DNA from: Candidatus Altimarinota bacterium
GTDB lineage: Bacteria; Patescibacteriota; Gracilibacteria; BD1-5; UBA2023
Length of the DNA: 64,000 nucleotides
Direction of reading: 5' to 3'
Assembly (NCBI GenBank): GCA_013268835.1
Contig: JABFSX010000009.1
Span: forward strand, 62,001 to 126,000
Below, piece after piece: positions 42,701 to 52,501 of the stretch. The first letter of the stretch is position 1. The number at the start of each line of letters is the position of its first letter. The translations under genes were made by a program, and so were the position numbers. The notes under the pieces were generated by a model, which had not been told where the DNA came from, did not search any database, and saw only the letters and a program-made list of their open reading frames with translations.

Positions 42701-43776
42701 TTCTTCTCGGATTTCTCTATTACGATTTTATGCAATAGGATATCTTGTTCGATTGGAGATATATCGAAGTCATATCGATGATTCAATCATTCAATACAGA
42801 GAGTTCTGAGGAGCCACTCTTCAGATGGAAGTGACTGAAAGGTAATTGTTTCAGTATTTTTGCTTGAAATTGATGCAAGATACTTGCTATATTGTTCAGA
42901 TTCTTTTTCTGAAAGAGGAAAAGTTGGTATCTTGTATCCTCCGTGATCGATATGAAGATCGATCATATCAGCAATCTTGGTGCTATTTTCATAAGCACGA
43001 GGAGCATAAACAAAGAGCTCTTCCATCTCACGATCTGGACGAACAGAATAGTCTCCATTCATGAGTGTAGCTCGATCAGGATCATCAAGGGCTCGTCCAG
43101 ATGCTACCGCTGACATCATATCTTGAACTCCTGCATCATCTGGAGCCAGATAATAGCTATTATTAGTTGCTACATATTCGTATCCATGAATTTTGGAGAG
43201 TCTCAGGATATTTTCATTGATTTGGGCCTGCATCGGTCTATCAGGATGCTCCTGGAGTTCGAGGTAGTATCGATCTTTCCCAAATAGGGAAGTATAATAT
43301 CCGATTCGTTCACAGATATATTCATCTGATTTTCCAGTGATAATATGCTGAGAAATCTCTCCATACATCGATCCTGATAGGGCAATAATATCACTATGAT
43401 ACTCTTCGAGGAGTTCAAAATCAATCCGAGGGCGACCATTGTAATATCATTCCAATTGAGATCTGGTAACAAGATTGATAAGATTCTTATATCCCTCGTA
43501 GTTGATAGCAAGCAGTACTATTTCATAGATTTCATTGTCTTTATCTCGATTGGCTCTTCACTTCTTGGAGAGTTGGAATTCTACTCCTACAATAGGCTTG
43601 ATTCCTTCATCAACACAGGCTTCGTAGAATTCAAAAGCCCCATACATATTACCAACATCAGTGATGGCAATAGCGGTTTGTCCGAGTGTTTTTGCTCGTT
43701 TTGCGAGTCACTCAGGATTCCCAAGTGCCTGCTGAAAAGTGTAGTGCGTATGTGTATGGAGATGAACAAAAGACAT
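39784..43776 (-). CDS. dnaE: DNA polymerase III alpha subunit
   Basis: A single 1330-residue frame when TGA is Gly. The N-terminal PHP domain begins F-V-H-L-H-T-H-T-H-Y-T and has A-I-T-D-V-G-N-M-Y-G near residue 39. The polymerase core contains V-G-P-G-R-G-S-A-A-G (first Gly TGA) and P-D-I-D-V-D-F with catalytic Asp 476 and 478. Near residue 1140 an OB fold reads V-V-I-N-A-T-V-I-G-I-V-T-G-L-R-K. An acidic, Thr/Glu-rich insertion lies before it (about residues 1070-1130). The enzyme replicates the chromosome. Upstream gap of 180 bp separates it from the divergent plus-strand genes. Confidence 0.96.
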
Positions 43777-43956
43777 GGCCCGAGTATATGAAAAACAAAT
43801 ATAATTTCAAAAGATAGTATTATTTTCTCATACGAAATTGAACTGATTGGGATATCTTATTTTATTGTTTATAATATGAAGTTTTCTCACTTGCGAAAAA
43901 TAGAGTTTTTCATATAGTGTGATCTCTGGATCTTTGCATACTACCCTTATAGTTCT

Positions 43957-44193
43957 ATGTCTAATTATATTCTTTTCGGTATATATCTTTTTCTGATATT
44001 AGGTATCTTTGGATTTCTTACCATTTTTATGATGCATATTCGTGATTATCTTCAGTATTCACGATATCTTAAGGGTATTACTCGTTTTTACCTTGTTTTG
44101 ATGGTGGTAATTGCGATTTTCGGTGGATACTATATCCTCAATGGTGATATCTTTCCTCAGAGTAAGTCAGCAGTAAAGAGAATCAATCTCTAA
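43957..44193 (+). CDS. small two-span membrane protein (78 aa)
   Basis: From ATG 43957 to TAA 44191-44193, 78 residues with two spans (about 4-25 and 43-63) and a basic C-terminus. No TGA codon. It lies 24 bp upstream of ychF and is probably co-transcribed. No family recognised. Confidence 0.6.
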   Translation: MSNYILFGIYLFLILGIFGFLTIFMMHIRDYLQYSRYLKGITRFYLVLMVVIAIFGGYYILNGDIFPQSKSAVKRINL

Positions 44194-44217
44194 TATATTT
44201 TTTATCTTTTTTTTCTC

Positions 44218-45306
44218 ATGCAAGTTGGTATCGTTGGTCTTCCGAATGTTGGTAAATCTACTCTCTTTAATGCGCTCACCAAGTCGTATGCGGCTGAGGC
44301 TGCGAATTTCCCTTTTTGCACGATTGAGCCAAATACAGGGATTGTGAATGTGAATGATGAACGTCTTGAGCAGATTCGCAAGGTGGTAAATGGAAATAAG
44401 ATTATTCCTGCTACGGTGGAATTTGTGGATATTGCTGGACTCGTTGAGTGAGCGAGTAAAGGAGAAGGTCTCGGAAACAAGTTTCTTTCTCATATTCGTT
44501 CTGTTGATGCAATTCTTCAGGTGGTACGAGCATTTGACGACTCGAATGTACACCATGTGAGTGGTTCGATTGATCCAAAACGAGATATTGAGATTATCAA
44601 TCTGGAACTGATTTTTGCTGATCTGGAGACAATCGATCGACGTATCGGAGATAATATGAAAAAAGTTCGAGCCGGAGAAAAAGAGGCTAAGGCTCGTGAA
44701 GAGATATATACAAGAGTCAAGGCTCAACTCGAAGACGGAAAGATTGTATCGCTTCTGGAGATGACAGATGAAGAAAAACTCATGATCGCCGATTTACATC
44801 TTCTTACGAATAAGCCATTTATCTATGCAGTAAATGTGACAGAAGATAAGATAAATACACCAGAATCAGAACTTCGAGCTGTTACCGGTATTATCGATAC
44901 TCAGATTCCAGTACTTCCAGTGAGTGCGAAGATCGAGATGGATATGCTCGAATTCTCAGAAGAAGACAAGAAGATGTTCCTTGCTGATATGGGAGTGAAT
45001 TTCAATCCGATGGATATCATTATCAAGACTTGTTATGATCTCCTTGGGCTTCAGTATTACTTCACGGCTGGAGAGATCGAGGTACGTGCTTGGACTATCA
45101 AAAAAGGATGGACCGCTCCAGAAGCCGCTGGAGTGATCCATACCGATTTCCAGAAAAAATTCATCAAGGCTGAAACCGTGAACTACAAGGATATTATCGA
45201 ATTCGGAGGATGGGCAGGTGCGAGAGAAAAAGGAAAAGTAAAGATGGAAGGGAAGGAATATATTGTGGCTGATGGAGATGTAATGTTGTTTAAGTTTGGG
45301 GCATAA
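44218..45306 (+). CDS. ychF: YchF/OLA1-family ribosome-binding ATPase
   Basis: A 362-residue Obg-like protein. G1 is G-L-P-N-V-G-K-S-T near residue 8, G3 reads D-I-A-G-L-V-E then [10 protein letters not shown], where the first glycine (residue 78) is the only TGA. This position is glycine throughout the family and is one of the best proofs of the recoding. N-V-T-E replaces N-K-x-D, as in YchF, and the C-terminal TGS domain ends D-G-D-V-M-L-F-K-F. Binds 70S ribosomes and ATP. Confidence 0.96.
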
Positions 45307-45318
45307 TCTCTATATATT

Positions 45319-45861
45319 ATGAAATCTAATTATAATTTGGATATTGATGATATGGCGTCTTTTCAAGAATATTATCTATCAACATCAAAATCCCCCTTTA
45401 AGGGGAAAATTATAAGCGGAATTATTCTTATAATTATATTGTGATTTGCGTGGTGAAGTAGCTCTGTTATAAGAGAAAATAATATTTTATCCTATATTTT
45501 TATAGGATTGGTAGTATTTAGCGCAAGTATTTGATATTTAAATCATGATAGAATTCTTCATAAAACCTTGTTAAGAAACTTTAAGAAAAATTTTAAAAAA
45601 GAAGATGAAAAAATATTTTTTGGTGATTTTCTTATTATCTTAAATGAAGATAATTTCATTATTTCTCATAATTGAAATGAATGAAAAACACTTTGGTCTT
45701 CCTTGGTAAAAATAGAAGAAAATAAAGATTATATCTATCTCTATCAGACTGCAAATTGTGCAATAATTCTCCCAAAAAATAAGTTTTCAAACATAGAATG
45801 ATGAACTCTAGAAGACTTGCTTGAATATATCAGGGTCCATATTAAAAAAGTTGCAGAATAA
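45319..45861 (+). CDS. YcxB-like membrane protein (180 aa)
   Basis: The frame from ATG 45319 to TAA 45859-45861 carries seven TGA codons. Two spans (about residues 30-68) are followed by a soluble domain: D-E-K-I-F-F-G-D-F-L-I-I-L-N-E-D-N-F-I-I-S, then W-S-S-L-V-K-I-E-E, then Y-L-Y-Q-T-A-N-C-A-I-I-L-P-K-N-K-F. This membrane-pair plus PH-like fold matches the YcxB-like C-terminal domain. Twelve bases after ychF; an operon is likely. Confidence 0.7.
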
Positions 45862-45867
45862 GTATCT

Positions 45868-45930
45868 AAAAAATCCCCTTACTCATTTGGCTATAAAAAA
45901 GATTTTTAGAAAGCCGAGTTTGGGGATTTT
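45868..45930. terminator. bidirectional terminator, long hairpin
   Basis: AAAATCCCC pairs with GGGGATTTT, extended inward by ACTC/GAGT and GGCT/AGCC around an AT-rich loop. T runs flank both sides, longer on the minus strand. It ends the YcxB-like gene and, from the other side, the candidate RNA. Confidence 0.7.
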
Positions 45931-46124
45931 ATGATATCTTATCTTCACAATTGATATCACCTTTGATCTACTGCACTTTGGTCTGTTTTCTTGAGTATGA
46001 CCAGCTCGTGTATTTGTTTGGGTGTTCCACCTTTATGGTGTGAACGATTTGCATATTTTGTTGTGCAAGGAGTATGTGTATTTATTTTTTTGGTATGTGA
46101 AGTATACCGTTTAGTGAAGTAGAT
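45869..46124 (-). ncRNA. candidate non-coding RNA of about 250 nt
   Basis: A consensus promoter at 46131-46159 fires on the minus strand into about 190 bases that have no minus-strand reading frame with a usual start, and ends at the long hairpin. Nested complementarity (CTTCAC near the 5' end with GTGAAG, then TTGCAC with GTGCAG) and a central CACC-ATAAA-GGTG stem suggest a rod-like fold, somewhat like 6S RNA. No motif of SRP RNA, RNase P RNA or tmRNA was found. Confidence 0.5.
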
Positions 46125-46130
46125 AGATAG

Positions 46131-46159
46131 ATCATAACAGGTAATATTTTTTTTGTCAA
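46131..46159 (-). promoter_or_regulatory. consensus promoter for the candidate RNA
   Basis: Minus strand: TTGACA (46159-46154), exactly 17 bp, TATGAT (46136-46131). This is one of the best sigma70-type promoters in the window. Confidence 0.7.
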
Positions 46160-46186
46160 AAAAACACCCATATTTTGGGTGTTTTT
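46160..46186 (-). terminator. terminator after the 172-aa gene
   Basis: AAAAACACCCA and its complement form a stem with a four-base loop and T runs, 14 bp after the stop at 46200. Confidence 0.8.
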
Positions 46187-46199
46187 CTTTTGATTCATA

Positions 46200-46718
46200 C
46201 TAGACTCGGATTTTTTTCACGATTTCAGCGTGTCGTTCATTCTTTTTTGTTATATTCTTGCTATTAAGAAGGATTCCCATGATAGCGATGATGAATCCGA
46301 AGAATCCAAAGAAGTTATCGGTTGAGAGGGTAAATGGCACTGATATAGGAGTAGCATTCACGAGATCTGTAGCATTGATACTTCCAGTATTTTCTGCGAT
46401 TACTGGTGTTGCTGGGATGATTGCTTGATCTTCTATTACGAATAATGAGACGATCATCATCGACATACCCAGTCCGAATATAGTCCATTTCCAGATTTTT
46501 TTCCTGAAGATACCTGGATCAAAGATTCATCTGATGAGCCCAATAGTAGGGAATACAAATAGAACATATTTGATCCATTCTGGAAGATTGAATTCTGTAC
46601 GAGTGACGGTCCAACCAAGGAGAATCGTGGTGAGTACAAGAAGTGCGAATACAACTCGTGTAATACGAATAGTTTTATCTGATGGTTTTTCAGCGATTTT
46701 GGAGAGGAGATTCATCAT
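46200..46718 (-). CDS. four-span membrane protein (172 aa)
   Basis: The frame runs from the ATG-ATG pair at 46718 to TAG 46202-46200; a single TGA follows the second span. Spans lie near residues 21-40, 50-65, 78-97 and 134-150. The loop between spans three and four is long and Asn/Thr/Pro-rich, so it probably faces outside. The tail is basic. No family recognised. Confidence 0.7.
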
Positions 46719-46750
46719 AGAATGAAAGGGATTAAATAATTTTATCTGAT

Positions 46751-46780
46751 GGCGGATCCATAGACACCCCGGAGAGGGTG
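46751..46780 (+). repeat. tRNA-proximal structured repeat, copy 1
   Basis: A 30-base unit GGCGGATCC-A-TAGACACCCC...GGGTG that recurs in opposite orientation at 47364-47392. The bases before and after it (atctgatggcgga and gagagggaga) are also found joined at the 3' end of the nearby tRNA-Ser gene, so it looks like a core inserted in a copy of the tRNA end. The core can fold as CACCC-loop-GGGTG. Confidence 0.5.
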
Positions 46781-46871
46781 GAGAGGGAGATTTCTGACTT
46801 CGCTCCATGGAAACTAGAGCTTCGCTGGATAAACTTCTCATCTCCCAGGGAAGTTTTGCGATTTGATCTGA

Positions 46872-46959
46872 TGGCGGAGAGAGGGAGATTCGAACTCCCG
46901 ATATCTTGCGATATGCACCCTTTCCAAGGGTGTGCACTAGGCCACTATGCGACCTCTCC
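46872..46959 (-). tRNA. tRNA-Ser (GGA)
   Basis: 88 bases with encoded CCA. The acceptor stem GGAGAGG pairs with TCTCTCC (one G-T), the T arm is GGGAG-TTCGAAT-CTCCC, the anticodon loop TTGGAAA lies in a CACCC/GGGTG stem, and a long variable arm typical of class II tRNA is present. Anticodon GGA reads UCC and UCU. Confidence 0.93.
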
Positions 46960-47083
46960 AAAGTGGAAGAACTCTATCGAAAATGATAGAAAAAGCAAGA
47001 AAAAAATGGATGGGAATAATATCTGTATTTATCAAATAGATGATGTATAGTACTTATACTTTATATTTTAATTTAATTCTATT

Positions 47084-47266
47084 ATGAGTTACAATTATTT
47101 GCCACCTTGGAATTATGAGTCTTTGGCAAACAGCCAAGCAAAACAAATTTGTACTAATCCTGATGGTAATTTTGATTACTGAGAAGAGAATATTCTTCGA
47201 TATGAGATTGTAAGGTTAATCTTAGTAATAACTTACTACAAGGATTTCTATAAATTCCATTCTTAG
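47084..47266 (+). CDS. small hypothetical protein (60 aa)
   Basis: ATG 47084 to TAG 47264-47266, 60 residues with one TGA. The product is rich in Tyr, Asn and Pro at the N-terminus (S-Y-N-Y-L-P-P-W-N-Y-E-S) and ends with a hydrophobic, Tyr/Phe-rich segment. It is isolated between tRNA genes. Coding status is uncertain. Confidence 0.35.
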
Positions 47267-47363
47267 AGGGTATATATTCTTTTAAGAGCAAATAGTTATA
47301 AGACTAGATTAGCTTCTTTTCTTTAAAAGTGCTATTTGGCTTGAATAATGGGACTCGCGACTC

Positions 47364-47392
47364 TACCCTCAAGGGGTATCTACGGATCCGCC
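47364..47392 (-). repeat. tRNA-proximal structured repeat, copy 2
   Basis: On the minus strand GGCGGATCC-G-TAGATACCCC-TT-GAGGGTA matches copy 1 at all but a few positions. The closing pair of the small stem is T-A here and C-G in copy 1, a compensatory change. Next to it, AATGGGACTCG (plus strand 47347-47357) equals a piece of the T-arm end of the nearby tRNA-Gly gene. Confidence 0.5.
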
Positions 47393-47408
47393 GTCGCCTG
47401 GCTCTCTC

Positions 47409-47442
47409 AGAGAAAATGGCAAGAGCAGTTTGTATTTTCTCT
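47409..47442. other. stem-loop between repeat copy 2 and tRNA-Gly
   Basis: AGAGAAAAT and ATTTTCTCT form a perfect nine-base stem around a 16-base loop. It has no T tract directly after it, and could belong to a structured transcript together with the repeat. Confidence 0.4.
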
Positions 47443-47471
47443 TCGATTCTCGTCCCACAAGCTCAGAAAAT

Positions 47472-47501
47472 AAAAAACCCCCATTAAGATGGGGATTTTT
47501 T
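47472..47501 (-). terminator. terminator after tRNA-Gly
   Basis: AAAAACCCCCAT and ATGGGGATTTTT form a stem with a TAAG loop, eight bases downstream of the tRNA-Gly 3' end. Confidence 0.75.
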
Positions 47502-47509
47502 GGATTTTC

Positions 47510-47586
47510 TGGAGCGAGCAATGGGACTCGAACCCACAACGGCCGCCATGGCAAGGCGGTACTCTAGCCAATTGAGCTATGCTCGC
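47510..47586 (-). tRNA. tRNA-Gly (GCC)
   Basis: 77 bases with encoded CCA. Acceptor GCGAGCA/TGCTCGC, D arm AGCTCAATTGGCTAGAGTA-like, anticodon stem CCGCC/GGCGG with loop TTGCCAT, T arm TTGTGGGTTCGAGTCCCATT-like. The anticodon reads GGC and GGU; it cannot read UGA, so another tRNA-Gly is needed for the recoded codon. Confidence 0.93.
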
Positions 47587-47679
47587 GAACAGATTCAATA
47601 TATATAAATCCAAAAAAAATCAAGAAAAAATAGAATTTTTTCCTTTTGCCTCTCGTACATTTTTCTATATACTGTTCCT

Positions 47680-49929
47680 ATGTCTCGTAAAAAATCTATT
47701 CCAGTCCATAGGCCATTCTTCTCGTATGAATTACAAAATATTATTGCAGGAGGAGTACTTGTTACTCTTGCTATTTTGATGTTCCTTTCAACCCGAGCTC
47801 CAATGACTCCTGAAGAGGTTCAGCCTGTTTTTGGCTTGTATCTTTCTCAGTTTGGAAGATTCTTTTTTGGTGAAGCTTTTCGTTGGATTTTTTCACCTAT
47901 TTTGATGATACTTGGACTGATGATCCTCGTAAAACGAGCGAGTTGGTCTGTTTCACGATTTGTTGGGATTATATTATATTTTGTTGCGAGTACCTCATTG
48001 ATTGGTTGGTTTACAGACTATTCGAGCGGATATCTCGATAGCAGCACGCATATCTCTATAGGATTATTTGATTTGTTTGGTCTTCTTAAGACCTTGATGG
48101 GATCAGCAACGGCATTTATTGCAATTATTATACTTTGGTTTAGTTCCATTTATCTTGCATTACGCATCTCATATCGTGCCATATTGAGCAAGGTAAGAGA
48201 ATCAGTTCCGACATTGACTCGTATGCGTGATGTGATGATCCCAAGTGATAATGAGGATGAAGAGGTTGTTCCTACGAAAAAATGAAAAACAGATGAGATC
48301 TACAAGAAAAAAGCTGAAGAACTCGAACGAAAGATTGCAGCTCTCCATAAGAATAGAGAAGTTCCAAAAAAAGAAGAAAAGTCATTTGCAACAGGAAAAT
48401 CACTCATTGCGAATGCATTTTCCGGCTTGAATAAAAAGATTCCCCTCGAAACTCCAGAAGGGAAGGTAATCGAGTGAAATCATCCTGCGAAGGGAGTTAA
48501 TTTTGGAACTTGGGATTTTCCGAGTTTGAAACTGCTCAATGAAATCAAACATATTAACGTTGTATCTGCAGAAGAGATCGAAGAAAAATCACTTCTTATA
48601 CAGAAGACATTTCTCCAATTTGGTATTGATGTAGAGATGGAAGATGAGTGTGTTGGTCCAACAGTGATACAATATCGACTTCGTCCGAGTGAATGAGTTC
48701 GGCTTGCCAAGATCGAAGCTCTCAAAAAAGATCTCACATTGGCTCTCAAAGCAAAATCTATCCGTATTCAGGCCCCAATTCCTGGACTTGGACTCGTGGG
48801 TATCGAGGTGCCAAATGAAAAACGAGATACGGTTGGAATCAAGGAGGTTCTTGAGGATGTTGCATTCACTCGACACAAATCAAAGCTCGCTATAGCTATG
48901 GGAAAAGATATCAATGGGGATTTTATTGTTGGTGATCTCGCAAAGATGCCACATCTTCTGATTGCTGGACAAACAGGTTCAGGGAAATCTGTAGGAATGA
49001 ACGGTTTTATCCTCTCGCTTCTCTATAAGAATACTCCATCAGAGCTTCGTATGATTATGGTGGATCCGAAACAAGTAGAACTCTGAGTATACGATGGAAT
49101 CCCACATCTTCTTACTCCGGTAATCAATTCTCCAGATAAGGCGCTCAATGCTCTCAAGTGGTGAGTAGCCGAGATGGAGAGGCGATATTCGACCCTCAAA
49201 CCACTCAATGCTCGTAACCTCGAAGAGTATAATGCAAAAGTTAGCGAGAAGGATCGTATGCCAGCAATAGTCATCATCATTGATGAACTTGCTGACCTGA
49301 TGATGAGTGGAAATAAAAAAGAAGTAGAATCAGCAATTACTCGTATCGCACAGAAGGCTCGAGCCGTGGGGCTCCATATGATACTTGCAACACAGCGGCC
49401 ATCGGTCGATGTTATTACGGGTCTTATTAAGGCGAATGTACCATCTCGAGTGGCATTTACTGTAGCTTCTGGTATTGACTCTCGTACCGTTCTGGATGCA
49501 TATGGTGCAGAAGATCTCCTTGGTCGTGGAGATATGCTCTATTTCCCAACTGGTGCTATGGCAACTACTCGTCTTCAGTGAGTTCTCGTTGAGACAGATG
49601 AGGTAGAACGAGTAGTGAAACATATCAAACTTACTATAGATCCAGCCATGCTTGCTGATATCTATGATAGCTCTATAGTTGATGGGGATCGAGTGAGTAC
49701 CTGGGAATGAGCTGGTCCTGGTGGAGCAGGGGATGCAGGCGAAGAAGATATGAAGGTAATTGAAGCAGCTATTGAGCTCGTGAGATCAGCAGGAAAGTGT
49801 TCTACATCGATGTTACAGAGACATCTGAAGCTCGGATATGGTCGTGCTGCTCGTGTGGTGGATATCCTTGAATCTATGGGAATTGTTGGTCCAGCGGATG
49901 GTAGTAAGCCGAGAGAGATTATTGGATAG
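47680..49929 (+). CDS. ftsK: DNA translocase FtsK/SpoIIIE
   Basis: A 749-residue frame with at least eight TGA codons. Four N-terminal spans (residues 20-175) anchor the protein, then a Lys-rich linker, the beta/alpha motor with Walker [11 protein letters not shown] near residue 430, [12 protein letters not shown] (Gly by TGA), Walker [10 protein letters not shown], and A-T-Q-R-P. The C-terminal winged-helix gamma domain reads [14 protein letters not shown]. The protein moves chromosome DNA through the division septum. The gene is convergent with and overlaps the kinase-like gene by 11 bases. Confidence 0.95.
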
Positions 49930-50516
49930 CATTATTTTGAGATATAACTCATAGCACTGACGCACCTATATCAGTAATAACAACTGAAATAGAATCCCCA
50001 TTCTCAGGAAAAACCTTTATATTAATTGGATGGAGTCAATCATATCAGTTAGCTCATCCTAATGGAATCCCCAGCTCCAGTAGTTCTGTATCAATTGTAT
50101 CTAAAAGATCCTTTACAGTTCTTGGATTTTCCCCATATGATGCCAATGTTTTTCATCATACATAGGGAATATTTGATGCAGTGACTCCAGTGTATAAAAG
50201 ATCTCATCACAATTTTATACGTTGAAATAGGTCTTCTGAAAGTGGAAAAACCATTTCTTGTGTTAATTCCAATATACGAAGATTAATTCTTCTGATAACT
50301 CTTCATCAAAAATTACCCCTGAATCAGATTTCTCATGCTAATTCGGATTGAACCAATTCTGCTGCTTTTTTTTTGAGCTGCATGATATCTTTTTACGGTA
50401 GGAATACTGAGGCTTGTATATACCTTTAAGACTCGTTTATTTTCTCAAAGAACATAAACAAAGCTATCTGCCCCCGATCATATAAATTTTATTTCATCAT
50501 CGTTTATTAGATTCAT
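49919..50516 (-). CDS. kinase-like protein with frameshift at an A9 tract
   Basis: From ATG 50516-50514 the frame encodes I-G-S-G-A-D-S-F-V-Y-V-L-G-E-N-K-R-V-L-K-V-Y, like a protein-kinase glycine loop and VAIK lysine. At about 50374-50366 there is a run of nine A on the minus strand; beyond it the open frame is +1 relative to the first. With eight A the whole reads as one protein of about 198 residues to TAA 49921-49919, still rich in TGA codons. This may be a sequencing error, slippage at the A tract, or a pseudogene. No catalytic D-x-N or D-F-G is obvious, so kinase activity is doubtful. Confidence 0.5.
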
Positions 50517-50559
50517 TTATGTTTAAGTTATTTATTAGAAGAATATTTAATTAATAGCC

Positions 50560-50937
50560 TTATTCACAAATTAAATGAAGATGACTTTCAGATGTATTTT
50601 TTGTTTTAATGAACCTGTATGAATCAATTAGATCATTTTTCTGCAAGAATTTTACTACCTCTAGATATATTTTTTCAGTTTGAAAGTTGAATATTTTTAT
50701 ATTTAAAACAAATGATTTTTCTGTTGTTTTTTGAATTTCAAGAATTAAGCCTTTTATAAGTTGTCCAAGAATTATAGGATCTTTTTCAGTCTTATTGATA
50801 TCAAGTGAATATATACTTCACTCTTCTCAGGGTTCTGCAATAATTCAAGCTACAGTTTTTCATGTAGATGCAACAAGATCTATGGAGATAGTGAATCCAT
50901 CATATTCTACTTGAAATGCTAATTCCCCATTTTCCAT
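50560..50937 (-). CDS. hypothetical protein (125 aa)
   Basis: ATG 50937-50935 to TAA 50562-50560 with four TGA codons close together (residues 26-41). The product looks like an alpha/beta fold with alternating strands (F-T-I-S-I-D-L-V, S-F-V-L-N-I-K-I-F-N-F) and one Cys at the C-terminus. It lies between the cupin-like gene and the kinase-like gene on the same strand, gaps 26 and 43 bp, so the three may be one operon. No family recognised. Confidence 0.55.
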
Positions 50938-50963
50938 ATTCAGATAATTAGTAAATAAATCTA

Positions 50964-51449
50964 TTATAGTATATTTGTTACACTAGCACGAACAATCATC
51001 ATAAATGATTGAGGATTTCAGGTATAGAGTACAGAATGCCAGTTTTGATGGTGATCGAAGGTGAATATATCACCTTGAGTAAGCTCTACAGAGTCTATGA
51101 TTTTCCCATTTAGGTCTTGATGTATGAGGAGTCTTCCTGTTTGTTTTCATACATTTGCGACAATTGATCGAGGAGATCATATGATCATATCTCTATGACA
51201 AGGAACATTTTGACAGCTTATTGGTCATGTTTTTCACGTGTGATCGATTTCAAGATCGAGTTTTCTGAGTTCTTGTGCCAATATTTCCGTATAATCACGA
51301 GGAAGTTCTTGAGTGAGCGTTATGTCAAATAATTTCTGTATAGATAATGCATCTTCATCCACGTTTTCAAAATAAGCATCAAATATGCTATTTCCAAAAT
51401 ACCGAGTTGTCTCATTGGAAAACCTTCAGATGTGTTCTATTTTTGACAT
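50964..51449 (-). CDS. cupin-like protein (161 aa)
   Basis: ATG 51449-51447 to TAA 50966-50964, with six TGA codons. The C-terminal part has G-D-I-F-T-F-D-H-H-Q-N-W-H-S-V-L-Y near residues 126-142, a His cluster that suits a metal-binding double-stranded beta-helix (cupin or dioxygenase-like). An upstream C-Q-N-V-P-C-H-R-D segment near residue 79 adds possible ligands. The N-terminal half is helical. First gene of a three-gene minus-strand set. Confidence 0.5.
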
Positions 51450-51689
51450 AATACTTGAAAGGTGATTTCTAAATTGAGTTAGATATACTTACTATAAGTG
51501 ATATAAAATACCAATCAGCTTACTAATAGTGGGAGTTTTTTATATAAAAGGTAGTTGTTATTTTCCCAGCTTCTTTTTTACACTAAGAATATATTAAATA
51601 TGTATTAATTATAAAAATTAAATGTCAATTCCTTGCAATATAATCTTTTTTTTCTATACTGCAAATCTATTTTTCGAAAAATCATAAAA

Positions 51690-52469
51690 ATGTCCAAAAT
51701 TATAATAAAAACCCCTGAACAAATAGAGTGAATTCGCAAAGCAGGGAAGCTTACTGCTATGACGCTTGATATGATTGGTACCTATGTTCGAGCTGGAGTC
51801 TCTACACTTGAACTCGACAATATCATGAATACTTTTATTCTCTCGAATGGAGGTATATCAGCTTGTATAGACTATAAAGGTGGGAATAAGTGGGGAAAGT
51901 GAGGATATCCTCGATGTACCTGTATTTCACTCAATGATGTTATCTGTCATGGGATTCCTCGTGCTGATGAGATCCTCAAGGAGGGTGATATCCTCAATAT
52001 TGATGTGACCACTATCGTGGATGGGTATTTTGGTGATGCCTCTCGTATGTATACGGTAGGAAATGTGAGTGAAAAGGCAAAAGATCTCATAGCAGTAACA
52101 AAAAAAGCTTGGGAAATAGGAATTGCAGAGGTACGACCTGGGAATTTTTTTGGTAATATTGGATATGCGATATCTCAATTTGCTGAATCTCGATGATACT
52201 CTGTTGTTCGGGATTATACGGGACATGGGGTTGGGCTCGAGTTCCATGAGGAGCCATATGTATACCACAAGGCAGCAAAAAATACATGACCAAAGATGCA
52301 AGCCGGGATGATATTCACCATTGAGCCAATGATTAATCTTGGAAAATATGCTTCAAAACTCGATAAAGATAACTGGACTGCAAAAACAAAAGATTGATCG
52401 CTTTCTGCACAATTTGAACATACTATTCTTGTTACAGAGAAGTGACATGAGATACTTACGGTAGTATAA
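51690..52469 (+). CDS. map: methionine aminopeptidase
   Basis: A 259-residue type I enzyme. Metal ligands are seen in N-I-D-V-T-T-I-V-D-G-Y-F-G-D-A-S-R (two Asp), T-G-H-G-V-G (His), F-T-I-E-P-M (Glu) and Q-F-E-H-T (Glu); the substrate-side His is in I-C-H-G-I-P and F-H-E-E-P. Several glycines (for example residues 14 and 77) are TGA. It removes the first Met from new proteins. Stand-alone gene with a strong terminator. Confidence 0.95.
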
Positions 52470-52500
52470 AAAATATCCCCAATTCTGGGGATATTTTTTT
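52467..52500 (+). terminator. terminator between map and htpX
   Basis: AAATATCCCC and GGGGATATTT form a stem with long T runs between the convergent genes map and htpX. Confidence 0.85.
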
Positions 52501-52501
52501 A

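Noticed and set aside
43879-43956. 25-codon plus frame before the 78-aa gene
   Set aside because: Too short, no ribosome-binding sequence, no conservation evidence.
45931-46122. Plus-strand frame of 63 codons rich in Cys, Phe and Trp
   Set aside because: It starts inside the terminator hairpin, has no ribosome-binding sequence, and the strong promoter runs on the other strand; a non-coding RNA explains the region better.
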